64,000 nt of DNA from Roseomonas sp. (GCA_020249505.1 JADCFN010000005.1:1-64000), one strand, 5' to 3'; counted from the first letter of the stretch, positions 45,939-55,207 are shown. A program made the numbers and translations. Notes: generated from the sequence alone by a model not told the origin.

Positions 45939-46649
45939 TCAACCGACGCTGGCGCTTACCTTGCCAAGGCCGGTGAAGCGGGCCGTTACGCTTGCGCCGG
46001 ACTTCAACCCCAGCACGGGCGCGCCGAGCCCGGCCACCACCAGCACAGCCCCTGCCGGCAAGCCGCCAAGCCGGCGTGCTTCTGCTGCCGCCGCCTCAAA
46101 AGCCGCGCGCAGGTCGCATAGGATTCCCTTGGGCTTGGCATCCCCTTCGATAAGCGCCACGCGTATCGGTGCTTCAGGCATGGGCCGGCGCTTGCCAAGC
46201 ACCAGCAACCCAAGCCCGGCGAGATCGGCGATTTCGGCAAAGCGGTCCGCCGGCCCTTGGGTATAGCGGCTGGCGCTCACATCCAGTGCTGGATGGATTG
46301 CAATGATCTCAGGCGGCGTTGTCGCCTCAGGGTCCAGCGCGGCGCCCAGCACGCCAAGCAGGGCCGCCGAGGCACGGCCATGTCGCATGATTTCCAGCGA
46401 CAGCCCCGCGCCATCATCCAGAAACCGTGCTTCCAGCATGGGCCCAGCGATCAGGCTGCCATCCGCCGCCGGGACCAGTCGCACACCACAAGGAGCAAAG
46501 CCCAACCGCGCAAGCACACCACCGGCCACTTCCTCGGCATCATCCTGGGTGGTGATGGCGATTTCTGGGGGTAGCGGCGCCAGCGGATTGCCGGTCTCGA
46601 AAGCCTCAGACAAATAGCCAATGGCGCGGGTGATGGGGTCCTGGTCCAT
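45939..46649 (-). CDS. 2-keto-4-pentenoate hydratase-like protein (FAH/MhpD fold)
   Basis: About 236 residues from the ATG at 46649, 4 bases after the TRAP large-subunit stop. The fold resembles MhpD-type hydratases: N-terminal helix with PLAPLPPEIAITTQDDAEEV, the central VRLVPAADGSLIAGPMLEAR, and the end GGLPAGAVLVVAGLGAP plus KSGASVTARFTGLGKV. The canonical metal-binding Glu residues are hard to place, so activity is uncertain. Being the last gene of the TRAP transporter operon, it may act on the imported compound. Confidence 0.6.
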   Translation of the reverse strand: MDQDPITRAIGYLSEAFETGNPLAPLPPEIAITTQDDAEEVAGGVLARLGFAPCGVRLVPAADGSLIAGPMLEARFLDDGAGLSLEIMRHGRASAALLGVLGAALDPEATTPPEIIAIHPALDVSASRYTQGPADRFAEIADLAGLGLLVLGKRRPMPEAPIRVALIEGDAKPKGILCDLRAAFEAAAAEARRLGGLPAGAVLVVAGLGAPVLGLKSGASVTARFTGLGKVSASVG

Positions 46650-46653
46650 GGCG

Positions 46654-48060
46654 TTAATCAGCGATCCGCGGCACTTCATCCTCCTGGAAGCCGCCCTCCG
46701 GCGGGACATCCAATTGGATCGGCGTGCCGCTTGTCGGCGTGAAGCCATAAAGCTGTTCAGGCAGCCAGGTCACCAGGCCGGGGAAGGCATAGATCATCAG
46801 CATGCACATGATCACGATGTAGATGAACGGCATGCAGCCCTTGAAGATATCCTCCAGCCGGACATGCTTCGGCGCCACGCCCTTCAGGTAGAAGGCCGCC
46901 ATGGCAACCGGCGGCGACAGGAAGGAGGTTTGCAGGTTCAGCGCCACCATCACGCCGAAGAACAGCGGATCAACGCCAAAATCATCCAAAAGCGGCAGGA
47001 AGATCGGCACGAAAATCACGATGATTTCCGTCCATTCCAAGGGCCAGCCCAGGATGAAGATCAGCAACTGCGCCAAGATCATGAAGGTGAAGGTATTGAG
47101 CGGCAGGGATTTGAAGAACTGCTCCACCAGATCCTGCCCGCCGAGATAGCCAAAGACCGAGGAGAAAATCGCACTGCCCACGAACAACCAGCACACCATG
47201 GCAGAGGTACGCGCGGTCAGGAACACGCTTTCCTTGAGCTTGGCGAAGGAAAAGGATCGATAGACGATGGCAAGGATAATGGACCCAAGGCTGCCCATGG
47301 CGGCCGCTTCGGAAGGTGTCGCGAGCCCCATCAGAATGGCGCCCAGCACCATGGCAATCAGCGCCGCGAGCGGGATGAAGGAGGTCAGCAGTGAAATCGC
47401 GATTTGGCTGAAGGGGATATTCACTTCCTCGGGCGGCAGGCGGGGCGCCATTTGCGGCTTCACAAGGGCGATGCCCATGGCATAGAGAATGTATAAGCCC
47501 GCCAACATAACACCGGGGATAAAGGCCGCAGCATAAAGCTGCACCACCGAAACGCCGGCGGTGGCGCCAAACAGGATCAGCATGATGGAGGGCGGAATGA
47601 GGATACCAAGGCAGCCACCCGCGCAAATGACCCCCGATGCCAGCCTGACATCATAACCCGCGCGGAGCATGGCCGGAAAAGCGAGCAGGCCCATCAGCGT
47701 GACCACTGCACCCACAATCCCGGTTGCGGTCGCGAACAGCGCGCAGGTCGCGAGTGTGGCGACAGCCAATGAGCCTGGAATATTCCCACTCGCCATCTGC
47801 AAGGATCGGAATAGCCGGTCCAGGATATTCGCGCGTTCGATGATATAACCCATCAGCACGAAAAGCGGCACGCTGATCAACACATCATTCGACATGACCG
47901 CATAGGTGCGCTGCACAAGCAAATCGAAAATGCGTTCCTGCATGCCAAGATAACCGAAGAACAACCCCATCGCCATCAGCGTGAAGGCAATCGGGAAGCC
48001 CAGCATGATGAAGAACAGGAACAGAAAGAGCTGCGTGAGCCCGAGCATACCGTCAGACAT
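46654..48060 (-). CDS. TRAP transporter large permease (DctM type)
   Basis: A 468-residue membrane protein with about 12-13 segments. Landmarks are FIMLGFPIAFTLMAMGLFFG, SVPLFVLMGYIIERANILDR, GGCLGILIPPSIMLILFGAT and FILGWPLEWTEIIVIFVPIF. It catalyses Na+-driven uptake of a carboxylate delivered by the DctP subunit. It starts 6 bases after the DctQ stop. The long form with an extra C-terminal stretch (FTPTSGTPIQLDVPPEGGF) is like TRAP systems for 2-oxo acids. It is followed by the hydratase-like gene. Confidence 0.95.
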   Translation of the reverse strand: MSDGMLGLTQLFLFLFFIMLGFPIAFTLMAMGLFFGYLGMQERIFDLLVQRTYAVMSNDVLISVPLFVLMGYIIERANILDRLFRSLQMASGNIPGSLAVATLATCALFATATGIVGAVVTLMGLLAFPAMLRAGYDVRLASGVICAGGCLGILIPPSIMLILFGATAGVSVVQLYAAAFIPGVMLAGLYILYAMGIALVKPQMAPRLPPEEVNIPFSQIAISLLTSFIPLAALIAMVLGAILMGLATPSEAAAMGSLGSIILAIVYRSFSFAKLKESVFLTARTSAMVCWLFVGSAIFSSVFGYLGGQDLVEQFFKSLPLNTFTFMILAQLLIFILGWPLEWTEIIVIFVPIFLPLLDDFGVDPLFFGVMVALNLQTSFLSPPVAMAAFYLKGVAPKHVRLEDIFKGCMPFIYIVIMCMLMIYAFPGLVTWLPEQLYGFTPTSGTPIQLDVPPEGGFQEDEVPRIAD

Positions 48061-48066
48061 GGCGCG

Positions 48067-48702
48067 TCAGCCCTTCTTTGACGTGTCTAAGGGGATCTGG
48101 CCGGATGTGGCCATGCGGCGGGCCAATTCCTCGGGGTCCTGTTCGGCGGCGGCGGCAAGGATTTGCTGGTCCAATTCTTCCACATCCGAAAGCCGCTTTG
48201 GCCAGGCGCCGGTGCGGATGCATTGGATGCAGCGCACAACTTCCACAATGCCTTGCAGCAGCAACAGCACGCCCACCACCGGTATCAGGAACTTGAAGGG
48301 CCAAATCACCGGGCCGGTTGGGCTGAACATGGATCTTTCATTCTGCGCATAGGATTGCGTGAAGAAGGACCAGCCAGAGATCATGAAGGCAAAAATCGCC
48401 GGAAAGAAGAACAGGATATAAAGGACAAGATCGAGCTTCGCCTGATTTTCAGGCTTGAAATTCCGATAAAGAAAATCGCCGCGCACATGCCCATTGCGTG
48501 ACAGCGCATAGGCGCCAGCCATCATGAACAGCGTGCCATAAAGCATATAGGAAGTATCATAGGCCCAGGTGGTCGGTGCGCGGAAAGCGTAGCGCATCAC
48601 CACTTCATAAGTCACGACAAAGGTCAGTACCAGGATGCTCCAGGCGAAGGTCTGGCCAACCAGGGTGCTGAAGCGATCAATGCCAAGAAGCAGTCGCTGC
48701 AT
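48067..48702 (-). CDS. TRAP transporter small permease (DctQ type)
   Basis: A 211-residue protein with four hydrophobic segments (for example FAWSILVLTFVVTYEVVMRY and YILFFFPAIFAFMISGWSFF). Motifs VVMRYAFRAPTTWAYDTSYM and GAYALSRNGHVRGDFLYRNF are characteristic of DctQ. The C-terminal 40 residues are cytoplasmic and acidic. It pairs with DctM. It is separated from dctP by 81 bases containing an intrinsic terminator, so permease levels are probably kept below receptor levels. Confidence 0.93.
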   Translation of the reverse strand: MQRLLLGIDRFSTLVGQTFAWSILVLTFVVTYEVVMRYAFRAPTTWAYDTSYMLYGTLFMMAGAYALSRNGHVRGDFLYRNFKPENQAKLDLVLYILFFFPAIFAFMISGWSFFTQSYAQNERSMFSPTGPVIWPFKFLIPVVGVLLLLQGIVEVVRCIQCIRTGAWPKRLSDVEELDQQILAAAAEQDPEELARRMATSGQIPLDTSKKG

Positions 48703-48741
48703 GATAAGGGCTTTCGATCATGGCCCCGGGGATTGGGGCAT

Positions 48742-48770
48742 CAAAAAGGGTGCGGGCCGAAACCCGCACC
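48742..48770 (-). terminator. Intrinsic terminator between TRAP receptor and permease genes
   Basis: GGTGCGGG and CCCGCACC form a perfect 8-bp stem with a 6-base loop, followed on the minus strand by CTTTTT. It lies 14 bases after the dctP stop and 40 bases before the dctQ start. Partial read-through would give much more receptor than permease, a known expression pattern for binding-protein systems. Confidence 0.75.
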
Positions 48771-48783
48771 CCGTTACTGCAAA

Positions 48784-49926
48784 TCAGCGCGCGCCGAAGA
48801 AGTGATTATAGGAAATCACCGGGCTTGCTTCATAGCGCAAGAAGAAGCTGCCAACACGGCGGCACCAGTCACGCTGGCTGTCGCAGACCTTCTTGAAGAA
48901 GGGGCCCGCAGCCGGGGAGGAAGCATCGCCCTCATACTTCTGAACCACGCGGTTCCAGGCAGCGAGCTGCGCGTCAAGCACCGGGCGCGGCGTCTGGCGT
49001 ACCTGCACGCCCTGCTGCTGCGCCATGGCAATCAGATCGCGCGAATAGCGATCCTGCAGCTTCCAGGACATATCGGCAGAGGCGCTTTCGGAAGCGAATT
49101 TGATGATCGCCTGATGCTCGGCCGGAAGTGCCGCGAACTTCGCCTTGTTGAACAGCACTTCGAAGCTTTCCGTGCGCTGATGGAAGGACTGAATCATATA
49201 GTTCTTCGCCACATCCGGGAAACCGAGCACGCGGTCAGAGGATGGGTTGTTGAATTCCGCCCCGTCAATCACGCCGCGTTCCAAGGCCGGCACGATTTCC
49301 CCGCCGGGCAGTGAGACCACCGCCGCGCCAAGTTCCGCAAAAAGGTCAGCCGCGAGGCCCACGGTGCGGTACTTCAGGCCACGGATCTGTTCCGGGCGTT
49401 CGATCGCATTCTTGAACCAACCAAGCGGCTGGGTCGGCATCGGGCCGGTCATGAAGGACACGACATTGACCTTAACAAGGTCATTCAGCAGCTCATTATA
49501 GAGCGCTTCGCCGCCGCCATAATGATACCAGCCGAGCAGCTGATTGGCATCGCCGAACCAGGGGGGCGAGGTGCCGAACAGCGAAAACGCCTTGTTCTTG
49601 CCGAACCAATAGGCCGGCACACCATGGCCGCCATCAAGCGTGCCCGCGCTGACCGCATCCAAAAGCTGGAAGGCGCCAACCACGGCGCCGGCGGCAAGCA
49701 ATTCAAGGCGAAGACGCCCGCCCGCCATATCATTCACGCGACGCACGAAATCGCCCGCAAATTCGTGGAAGATGTCGCGCTGCGGCCAGGTGGACTGGAA
49801 GCGCAGCGTCGTGGTCTGCGCCCGGCTGACATTGGGGGTGGCGAGCACGGCAAGGCCCGCGCCCGTGGCGGCAGCCGCCTTCAAAAACCCGCGCCGAGCT
49901 GGCGCTTCGGTGGTGGAACCGGTCAT
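48784..49926 (-). CDS. TRAP transporter substrate-binding protein (DctP, TakP-like)
   Basis: A 380-residue periplasmic receptor. The signal has a twin-arginine motif (RRGFLKAAAATGAGLAVLA), so export may be via Tat. FQSTWPQRDIFHEFAGDFVR, GTLDGGHGVPAYWFGKNKAF, GLKYRTVGLAADLFAELGAA and LPGGEIVPALERGVIDGAEF closely follow the pattern of TakP, the 2-oxoacid receptor of Rhodobacter. The Arg in KYRT is the expected carboxylate anchor. A 2-oxo acid or hydroxy acid is the likely ligand by family analogy. It is first in the TRAP operon. Confidence 0.93.
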   Translation of the reverse strand: MTGSTTEAPARRGFLKAAAATGAGLAVLATPNVSRAQTTTLRFQSTWPQRDIFHEFAGDFVRRVNDMAGGRLRLELLAAGAVVGAFQLLDAVSAGTLDGGHGVPAYWFGKNKAFSLFGTSPPWFGDANQLLGWYHYGGGEALYNELLNDLVKVNVVSFMTGPMPTQPLGWFKNAIERPEQIRGLKYRTVGLAADLFAELGAAVVSLPGGEIVPALERGVIDGAEFNNPSSDRVLGFPDVAKNYMIQSFHQRTESFEVLFNKAKFAALPAEHQAIIKFASESASADMSWKLQDRYSRDLIAMAQQQGVQVRQTPRPVLDAQLAAWNRVVQKYEGDASSPAAGPFFKKVCDSQRDWCRRVGSFFLRYEASPVISYNHFFGAR

Positions 49927-50044
49927 TTGCTTCTCCCTTTGAGGTGCCCCCCGGCTAGGCTGGGGCGGGTCTTAACACGGGCGTGACATATGGATGACGG
50001 GCAAATGACGCAATGTTTTTTTGCAGCGCCAAGGGCCTGCCGAG

Positions 50045-50851
50045 CTATTTCGTCACAAAAGCCTTTTCCACCACATAGCTGCCGGGGGCGTTATTGGACC
50101 CCTCCACAAAGCCGCGGGCTTCCAGCATGGCCTTGCAATCGCGGTTCATCGCCTCAGACCCGCAAAGCATCACGCGGTCATGGGCGGGGTCCAGCGGCGG
50201 CAGGGCCAGATCAGCGAAAATCCGCCCCGATTCGATCAGATCGGTGATGCGCCCCTGGGTCGGGAAAGGCTCCCGCGTTACGGAGGGGTAGTAGCGGAGC
50301 TTGCCGGCGATGATCTCGCCCAGGAATTCATGCTGCGCCAGACCGTGTTCAAACATCTCCCGATAGGCCAATTCCGCCACCTGGCGGACGGTATGGGCCA
50401 CCACCACCGTGCCATAGCGTTCATAGACATCGGGCTCGCGCGTCAGGCTTAGGAAGGGGGCGAGGCCGGTGCCGGTCGCCAGCATCCAAAGGCTGCGGCC
50501 TGGGAGCAGATTATCCGTGACCAGCGTGCCGGTCGGCTTGCGGCCTATCAGCACCGTGTCGCCGGGCTTGATGTGCTGCAGGCGCGATGTGAGCGGCCCG
50601 TTCTGCACCTTGATGGAGAGAAACTCCAATTCCTCATCCCAGGTCGGGCTTGCCATGGAATAGGCGCGCACCAGCGGCTTGCCTTCCACCATCAGGCCAA
50701 TCATGGCGAATTCCCCGGCACGGAAGCGAAGCGCCGTGTCGCGCGTGCAGCGGAAGGAAAACAGCCGATCCGTCCAATGATGCACATGCGTCACACGCTC
50801 CCCGAAATAGGCGGAGGGGATGGCGGGGGCGGGGGAGGAGGCCGTGTTCAT
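50045..50851 (-). CDS. fpr: Ferredoxin--NADP+ reductase
   Basis: About 268 residues from the ATG at 50851; the frame upstream lacks homology. FAD-binding motif is RAYSMASPTWDEELEFLSIK, the NADP site includes LWMLATGTGLAPFLSLTREP and VMLCGSEAMNRDCKAMLEAR. The C-terminal YVVEKAFVTK is typical of the short bacterial type. It passes electrons between NADPH and ferredoxin or flavodoxin, for oxidative-stress defence or biosynthesis. FdxA (38022) is a possible partner. Its start region faces a GNAT gene on the opposite strand. Confidence 0.94.
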   Translation of the reverse strand: MNTASSPAPAIPSAYFGERVTHVHHWTDRLFSFRCTRDTALRFRAGEFAMIGLMVEGKPLVRAYSMASPTWDEELEFLSIKVQNGPLTSRLQHIKPGDTVLIGRKPTGTLVTDNLLPGRSLWMLATGTGLAPFLSLTREPDVYERYGTVVVAHTVRQVAELAYREMFEHGLAQHEFLGEIIAGKLRYYPSVTREPFPTQGRITDLIESGRIFADLALPPLDPAHDRVMLCGSEAMNRDCKAMLEARGFVEGSNNAPGSYVVEKAFVTK

Positions 50852-50936
50852 GGATGCTGTTTTGCGGCGGCGCGGCGCGGCGCGCAACCGGCAATCATGG
50901 CTTGCATCCCGCGCGGCGGGCGTTTCTTCTGGCGCG

Positions 50937-51665
50937 ATGGAAAACCTGCCCGAAGGCGTCCCCTGGGACCCCGCCACCAATCCCCCACTTGGCCCGCTGG
51001 TGGATGCCACGCCACGCCCCTTGCCGGCGCGCATTGCCCATAAGGGGCAATCGGTTGATCTGGAGCCACTCCATATCCGTCATGCCGAGGATTTGTGGCG
51101 CGCGGCAGAACGCGACACGGGCGGCGAGGGCTGGGCCTATATGGGCTATGGGCCATTTCGCGATGCGGCGGCCATGCGCGCCCATGTCGCGGCCTTTGCC
51201 GCCACGCATGACCCGATTGCCTGGGCCATCCGCCCGCATCGCACCGGCACAGCGGATGGCTGGCTGACGCTGATGCAAATCGCCCCCGCCCATGCGGATA
51301 TCGAGATCGGCAATATCTGGTTTTCACCCCGCATGCAGCGCACGCGCGCCGCCACCGAAGCGATGTTTCTGCTGATGCGCCATGCCATGGATGATCTGGG
51401 CTATCGGCGGCTTGTTTGGAAATGCAATGCGCTGAATATGCCATCACGCCGGGCGGCGGCGCGGCTTGGCTTTGTTTATGAAGGCACGCATCGCGCGCAT
51501 TTGGTGGTGAAGGGCAGGCGGCGGGATACGGCGTGGTTTTCCATTATCGCTGAGGAATGGCCCAGCCGGCGTGATGCTATCGCCGCCTGGCTGGATGGCG
51601 CGAATTTCGGCCCGGATGGCCGCCCGCGCCGGTCGCTCGCCAGTTTTCGCGATGATCGCGCGTAA
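50937..51665 (+). CDS. RimJ/RimL-type GNAT acetyltransferase
   Basis: About 242 residues from the ATG at 50937. DLEPLHIRHAEDLWRAAER starts the fold. IEIGNIWFSPRMQRTRAATE is the acetyl-CoA region, and KCNALNMPSRRAAARLGFVY with EGTHRAHLVVKGRRRDTAWF is the C-terminal part. The pattern matches the YdeN/'GNAT acetyltransferase-3' group, which often modifies proteins or small molecules. Substrate unknown. It is divergent from fpr with 85 bases between the starts. Confidence 0.87.
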   Translation: MENLPEGVPWDPATNPPLGPLVDATPRPLPARIAHKGQSVDLEPLHIRHAEDLWRAAERDTGGEGWAYMGYGPFRDAAAMRAHVAAFAATHDPIAWAIRPHRTGTADGWLTLMQIAPAHADIEIGNIWFSPRMQRTRAATEAMFLLMRHAMDDLGYRRLVWKCNALNMPSRRAAARLGFVYEGTHRAHLVVKGRRRDTAWFSIIAEEWPSRRDAIAAWLDGANFGPDGRPRRSLASFRDDRA

Positions 51666-51739
51666 TGGACTGGCCGAAATATGACTGGACTTTCATGACC
51701 TAGGTGTTAGTCTTCCTCCAGTTTGTCGGAGGGCTGATC

Positions 51740-51898
51740 ATGAACATCTCCCCAAGCCTTGGTGAGATTGGCTGCTGGGCACTGATTTTTGCTGGCATGG
51801 CCTATTTCTTGGCCAAGCGCTTCGGCGAGCCTGCGGCCTTTGTCGCCGCCGGGATTGCGGCGCTGACCGTGAAGGCGGCTTTGCTGGACCTCACCTGA
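51740..51898 (+). CDS. Small membrane protein, 52 residues
   Basis: A short ORF starting at ATG 51740 with GGAGG 7 bases upstream. It begins NISPSLGEIGCWALIFAG and has two hydrophobic stretches (IGCWALIFAGMAYFLA and AFVAAGIAALTVKAALL) joined by a short KRFGEP loop. It is probably an inner-membrane hairpin. No family recognised. It lies between a GNAT gene and an amidase gene without clear operon links. Confidence 0.45.
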   Translation: MNISPSLGEIGCWALIFAGMAYFLAKRFGEPAAFVAAGIAALTVKAALLDLT

Positions 51899-52008
51899 TC
51901 AATAAGGCGCCGGACTTCCTTCCAGGAAGCCAGGTAGCCAGTTCTCAAGCCTGATGTGTCGGGACCGGCCTGCCCCCGTGTCCCGATTTTTTTGCTCTTG
52001 CCTCTGCC

Positions 52009-53244
52009 ATGCCCCCGTCGCAGTTTGCGGTGAATGTATCGCGGTGGGAGCTTGGCATGACCGAAGACAGCGTTGGCGCCTTCATTCCGGGTGAGCGTAC
52101 CAAGCGCACAGGTGCCGCTTCCGGCCCGCTCGCGGGGCTCTCCTTCGCCGCCAAGGATTTGTTTGATGTGGCCGGCACCGTCACCGGCTATGGCAATCCT
52201 GATTGGGCAGCGACGCATGCGCCGGCCATCCGCGATGCGGTGGTGATTACGCAGCTTTTGCAGGCGGGTGCCTCGCTGACTGGTAAGACCAAGACGGTTG
52301 AACTGGCCTATGGCCTGACCGGCGAGAATGTCTGGCAGGGTACGCCGAAAAACCCTGCCGCGCCTGATCGCTTCCCGGGCGGGTCTTCTTGCGGTTCGGC
52401 GGCTGCCGCGGCTGCGGGATTGGTTGATTTTGCCATGGGGTCGGATACCGGCGGTTCCGTGCGCATTCCCGCTTCCTATTGCGGCGTTTTCGGCATTCGG
52501 CCGAGCTGGGGCGCGATCAGCCTGACCGGCGCCTGCCCCCTCGGCCCGGATTACGATACGCCGGGCTGGTTTGCCCAAAGTGCCACCATGCTGCGCCGCG
52601 TTGGGGATGTGCTGTTGCCGCCGGGCGATTCGGGGGCGCTTGGCCCGCTGATTTCCGTTGCCGAAGCCTGGGCCAATGCGGAACCTGCAACCGTGGCCGC
52701 TCTGACGCCAGCGTTGAAGGCAGCCGAAGCGCTGTTCGGCCCGGCTTTGGTCACGCATGTGGCGCCCGAGGGGCTTGATGCTTTCTATGAGCATTTCCGT
52801 TGCGCCCAGGCCGAACAGGCCTGGACTGCGCTTGGCCCCTGGATTGCCGCGACCAATCCGAAATTCGGCCCCGGCGTGAAGGAACGCTTTGACGCGGCCG
52901 CCGCCATCGACCCGGTGAAATCCGCCGCCGGCCGCGCCTTCCGCCGCGTGGCGCAGGCGCGCTTTCATGCGCTGCTGCGTGGCGGGGCGGTGATGATCTA
53001 CCCGACTTCCCCCGCGCCGGCGCCGCTTTTGGCTTCATCCCTCGCTGACCAAAACAAGGTGCGCGAACGGACCATGGGCGTGACGGCCATTGCCGGGTTC
53101 TGCGGCCTGCCGGAAGTGAGCATCCCCGCCGGCAAGGTGGATGGTGCGCCGGTTGGGCTTTCGCTGGTGGGCGCGCCGGGGCGTGACCGCGCCGTGCTGG
53201 CAGCGGCCGAAGCGCTGGCGGCGTCCTTGGGGATTGGGGGCTGA
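52009..53244 (+). CDS. Amidase (short amidase-signature form)
   Basis: About 411 residues from the ATG at 52009; the ATG at 52057 (TEDSVGAFIPGERTKRTG) may be the true start. Triad: Lys in GLSFAAKDLFDVAGT, cis-Ser in PGGSSCGSAAAAAAGLVDFA, Ser nucleophile in GSDTGGSVRIPASYCG. It is shorter than the amidase at 41673, resembling plant AMI1-like and bacterial short forms. The substrate is unknown. A GNAT gene follows after only 3 bases, so they are co-transcribed. Confidence 0.9.
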   Translation: MPPSQFAVNVSRWELGMTEDSVGAFIPGERTKRTGAASGPLAGLSFAAKDLFDVAGTVTGYGNPDWAATHAPAIRDAVVITQLLQAGASLTGKTKTVELAYGLTGENVWQGTPKNPAAPDRFPGGSSCGSAAAAAAGLVDFAMGSDTGGSVRIPASYCGVFGIRPSWGAISLTGACPLGPDYDTPGWFAQSATMLRRVGDVLLPPGDSGALGPLISVAEAWANAEPATVAALTPALKAAEALFGPALVTHVAPEGLDAFYEHFRCAQAEQAWTALGPWIAATNPKFGPGVKERFDAAAAIDPVKSAAGRAFRRVAQARFHALLRGGAVMIYPTSPAPAPLLASSLADQNKVRERTMGVTAIAGFCGLPEVSIPAGKVDGAPVGLSLVGAPGRDRAVLAAAEALAASLGIGG

Positions 53245-53247
53245 GCC

Positions 53248-53775
53248 ATGCTGATCCGCGACGCCACCGCTGCTGATCTGCCCGCCATCACTGCGATCTA
53301 TGCGCATCACGTGCTGCATGGCGCCGGCACTTTTGAGGAAGTGCCCCCTGATCAGGCCGATATGGCGGGGCGCATGAAGAAGGTGCTAGCCGGGCCAGGC
53401 GATGCCTGGCTGGTGGCCGAGGATGAGGCCGGGCAGGTCAGCGCCTATGCCTATTACGGCGCCTTCCGGGAGCGTTCAGCCTATCGATTCACGGTCGAGA
53501 ATTCGATCTATGTGCGTGATGATGTGCGCGGCCAAGGGGTGGGTAAGGCGCTAGTTGGGGAATTGATCGCGCGTGCGGAAGCGGCTGGTTTTCGGCAAAT
53601 GCTGGCGGTGATTGGCGATTCGGAAAATGTGGGTTCGATTGGGCTGCATGCTTCGCTGGGCTTCAGGCAGATCGGCACCATGCGCGCCGTTGGCATGAAA
53701 TTCGGCCGCTGGGTAGATGTGGTGACGATGCAGCGCAGTCTGGGCGAGGGTGAGAAGACGCTGCCGGGGGATTGA
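53248..53775 (+). CDS. GNAT acetyltransferase (phosphinothricin/methionine-sulfone type)
   Basis: A 175-residue protein. IRDATAADLPAITAIYAHHV, then GAGTFEEVPPDQADM and SAYRFTVENSIYVRDDVRGQ with GVGKALVGELIARAEAAG give a clear match to the Pat/MnaT (YncA) group that acetylates methionine sulfoximine, phosphinothricin and related amino-acid analogues. The fit is high for the family; the native substrate is not shown. It follows the amidase stop by 3 bases. Amide hydrolysis followed by N-acetylation is one possible pairing. Confidence 0.9.
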   Translation: MLIRDATAADLPAITAIYAHHVLHGAGTFEEVPPDQADMAGRMKKVLAGPGDAWLVAEDEAGQVSAYAYYGAFRERSAYRFTVENSIYVRDDVRGQGVGKALVGELIARAEAAGFRQMLAVIGDSENVGSIGLHASLGFRQIGTMRAVGMKFGRWVDVVTMQRSLGEGEKTLPGD

Positions 53776-54086
53776 GGGCGAGGTTCACGCTTCGGTGCCA
53801 ATCTGACCGGCACAGAAAGGCGTATCGGTTCCTATCGCGACTGATCGCATGAAGGTTGAGCCTGCTAGTTTCGCCACGCCCTCTCGCTAATTAGCCAAGC
53901 GGAAGCGCGCGCTACTGGCTGCATCATCGCGGAGCGTCTGGCGGATCGCCTCGGCCGCCACAGCGCTTTGCGGCAGGGCGGCGATGGCGGTGAACCAAGG
54001 CAGCGTGCCGCGCACCCGGCCAAACGTGCTCCGGGGCGGTAGCCAGACGCCGGCGGCTTCGCGTTCCGATGGGTTGGCGTGGGTAA
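53776..54086. other. Gap with a gene remnant at the edge of the acquired cassette
   Basis: 311 bases between the GNAT and EamA genes. The first 110 bases carry nothing I can recognise. The rest (53887-54029) is the duplicated 3' end of the small gene found complete at 57577. Beyond 54030 the frame continues as an unrelated sequence (for example REAAGVWLPPRST) into the EamA stop region. Confidence 0.5.
53887..54029 (-). pseudogene. Duplicated 3' end of the small gene at 57577
   Basis: Reading the minus strand gives FGRVRGTLPWFTAIAALPQS, then AEAIRQTLRDDAASSARFRL and stop. The complete gene at 57577 has LGRVRGEFPWFTAIAALPRS and AEAIRRSLREDQASSARFRL. DNA identity is roughly three quarters by eye. 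Homology starts abruptly at the GRVRG position; upstream the sequences are unrelated. Both copies are in the same orientation and 3.5 kb apart, with three unrelated genes between. Confidence 0.75.
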
Positions 54087-54971
54087 TCAGGTCTTGGTCG
54101 TGACGGCGGGGACGGCATTAGCCTTGCGCCGCAGCGCTTGCAGCCGCAACGCCACGGCCAAACCGATCAGGCCAAAGGCCACCATGCGTACTTCAGTGAT
54201 CTTTTCGCCAAAGTACAGCAGCGCCAAAGCAAGGCTTAGGAAGGGCGAAATGTATTGCAGGTAGCCGACTTCGATCATTCGGGTTAATTTGACACCAACG
54301 CCAAAGAGGTAAAGCGGCACGAAGCTGACCGGTCCGATAAGAAGGAGAAGCACCAAAGTGCGCAGATCGAAACCCGCAATTTCTCCCCGGTGGAGGTACA
54401 GCACCACGAGGGCAACCGGCAACAAGGTGAGCGTTTCTACAAGCAAGACCGTTGAAGCCGGCCCGCTGATCACCTTCTTCAGGGCAAAGTAAACTGATGT
54501 CGTCAGCATCACCAGAATGCCGAGGATAGGCAGATCAGACATGGATAACGCATAGACCGCAATGCCGAGCAGGACGAAGGCAAAGGATAGGAAATCCAAT
54601 TTCGACGCTTTTTCTGAGAAGGACCAATAGCCCAGCATCATGGATAATGCGGGGGCTGAGAAGGTGCCCAAACTGAATTCTGTTACTTTGCCCAGGGTCA
54701 CCGCATAGACAAAACAGAGCCAGTTCAGGCCGATCACGGCGCCCGCCAGACCGGCAAGCGCGTAATCCTTGCGGGCGAGACGCAGGCTGCCTTGGCCGTT
54801 GAGTGCCACGACGGCATAGACAAAGAGCGTGGTGACAATACGAAATGCCACGACAGTGATTTCGGCCACGCCGGGCAGCAGGCTCCAATAAAGAGACATG
54901 GAACCCCAGATCGCAAAGGCACAGGCAACGTAGTATTTCTGCAAGGTCATCGGTCTTGCCCTGTTTGTCAT
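54087..54971 (-). CDS. EamA/RarD family permease
   Basis: A 294-residue drug/metabolite transporter with ten TM segments in two EamA repeats. Features are YYVACAFAIWGSMSLYWSLL, GAVIGLNWLCFVYAVTLGKV and GYLQYISPFLSLALALLYFG, which match the RarD branch. RarD-type carriers probably export amino acids or derivatives. It is part of an apparent cassette with a LysE exporter and a MocR regulator. Its codons are less GC-biased than the flanking genes. The start may alternatively be the ATG at 54950. Confidence 0.85.
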   Translation of the reverse strand: MTNRARPMTLQKYYVACAFAIWGSMSLYWSLLPGVAEITVVAFRIVTTLFVYAVVALNGQGSLRLARKDYALAGLAGAVIGLNWLCFVYAVTLGKVTEFSLGTFSAPALSMMLGYWSFSEKASKLDFLSFAFVLLGIAVYALSMSDLPILGILVMLTTSVYFALKKVISGPASTVLLVETLTLLPVALVVLYLHRGEIAGFDLRTLVLLLLIGPVSFVPLYLFGVGVKLTRMIEVGYLQYISPFLSLALALLYFGEKITEVRMVAFGLIGLAVALRLQALRRKANAVPAVTTKT

Positions 54972-55207
54972 ACGTTATGCTATCGGTTGCGCAGCCGATG
55001 CCAAGGCCAGACTGCTGGCAATAATCTTTTTCAAAAAGCCAAAGCATGGCCCGGCGTGAAACAGACGCCGCGGCGCGGTACCGAGGGCCTGCGTTATGGG
55101 TGGGGCGGGTTAGGTCGCATCCTTTTTGAAATGGGCAAACCGCAATGCGGGCCTCTGCCATGGGGCAAGGTGGCACGGGCGCAGTACAGTTCCGTGCATA
55201 ATACTGC

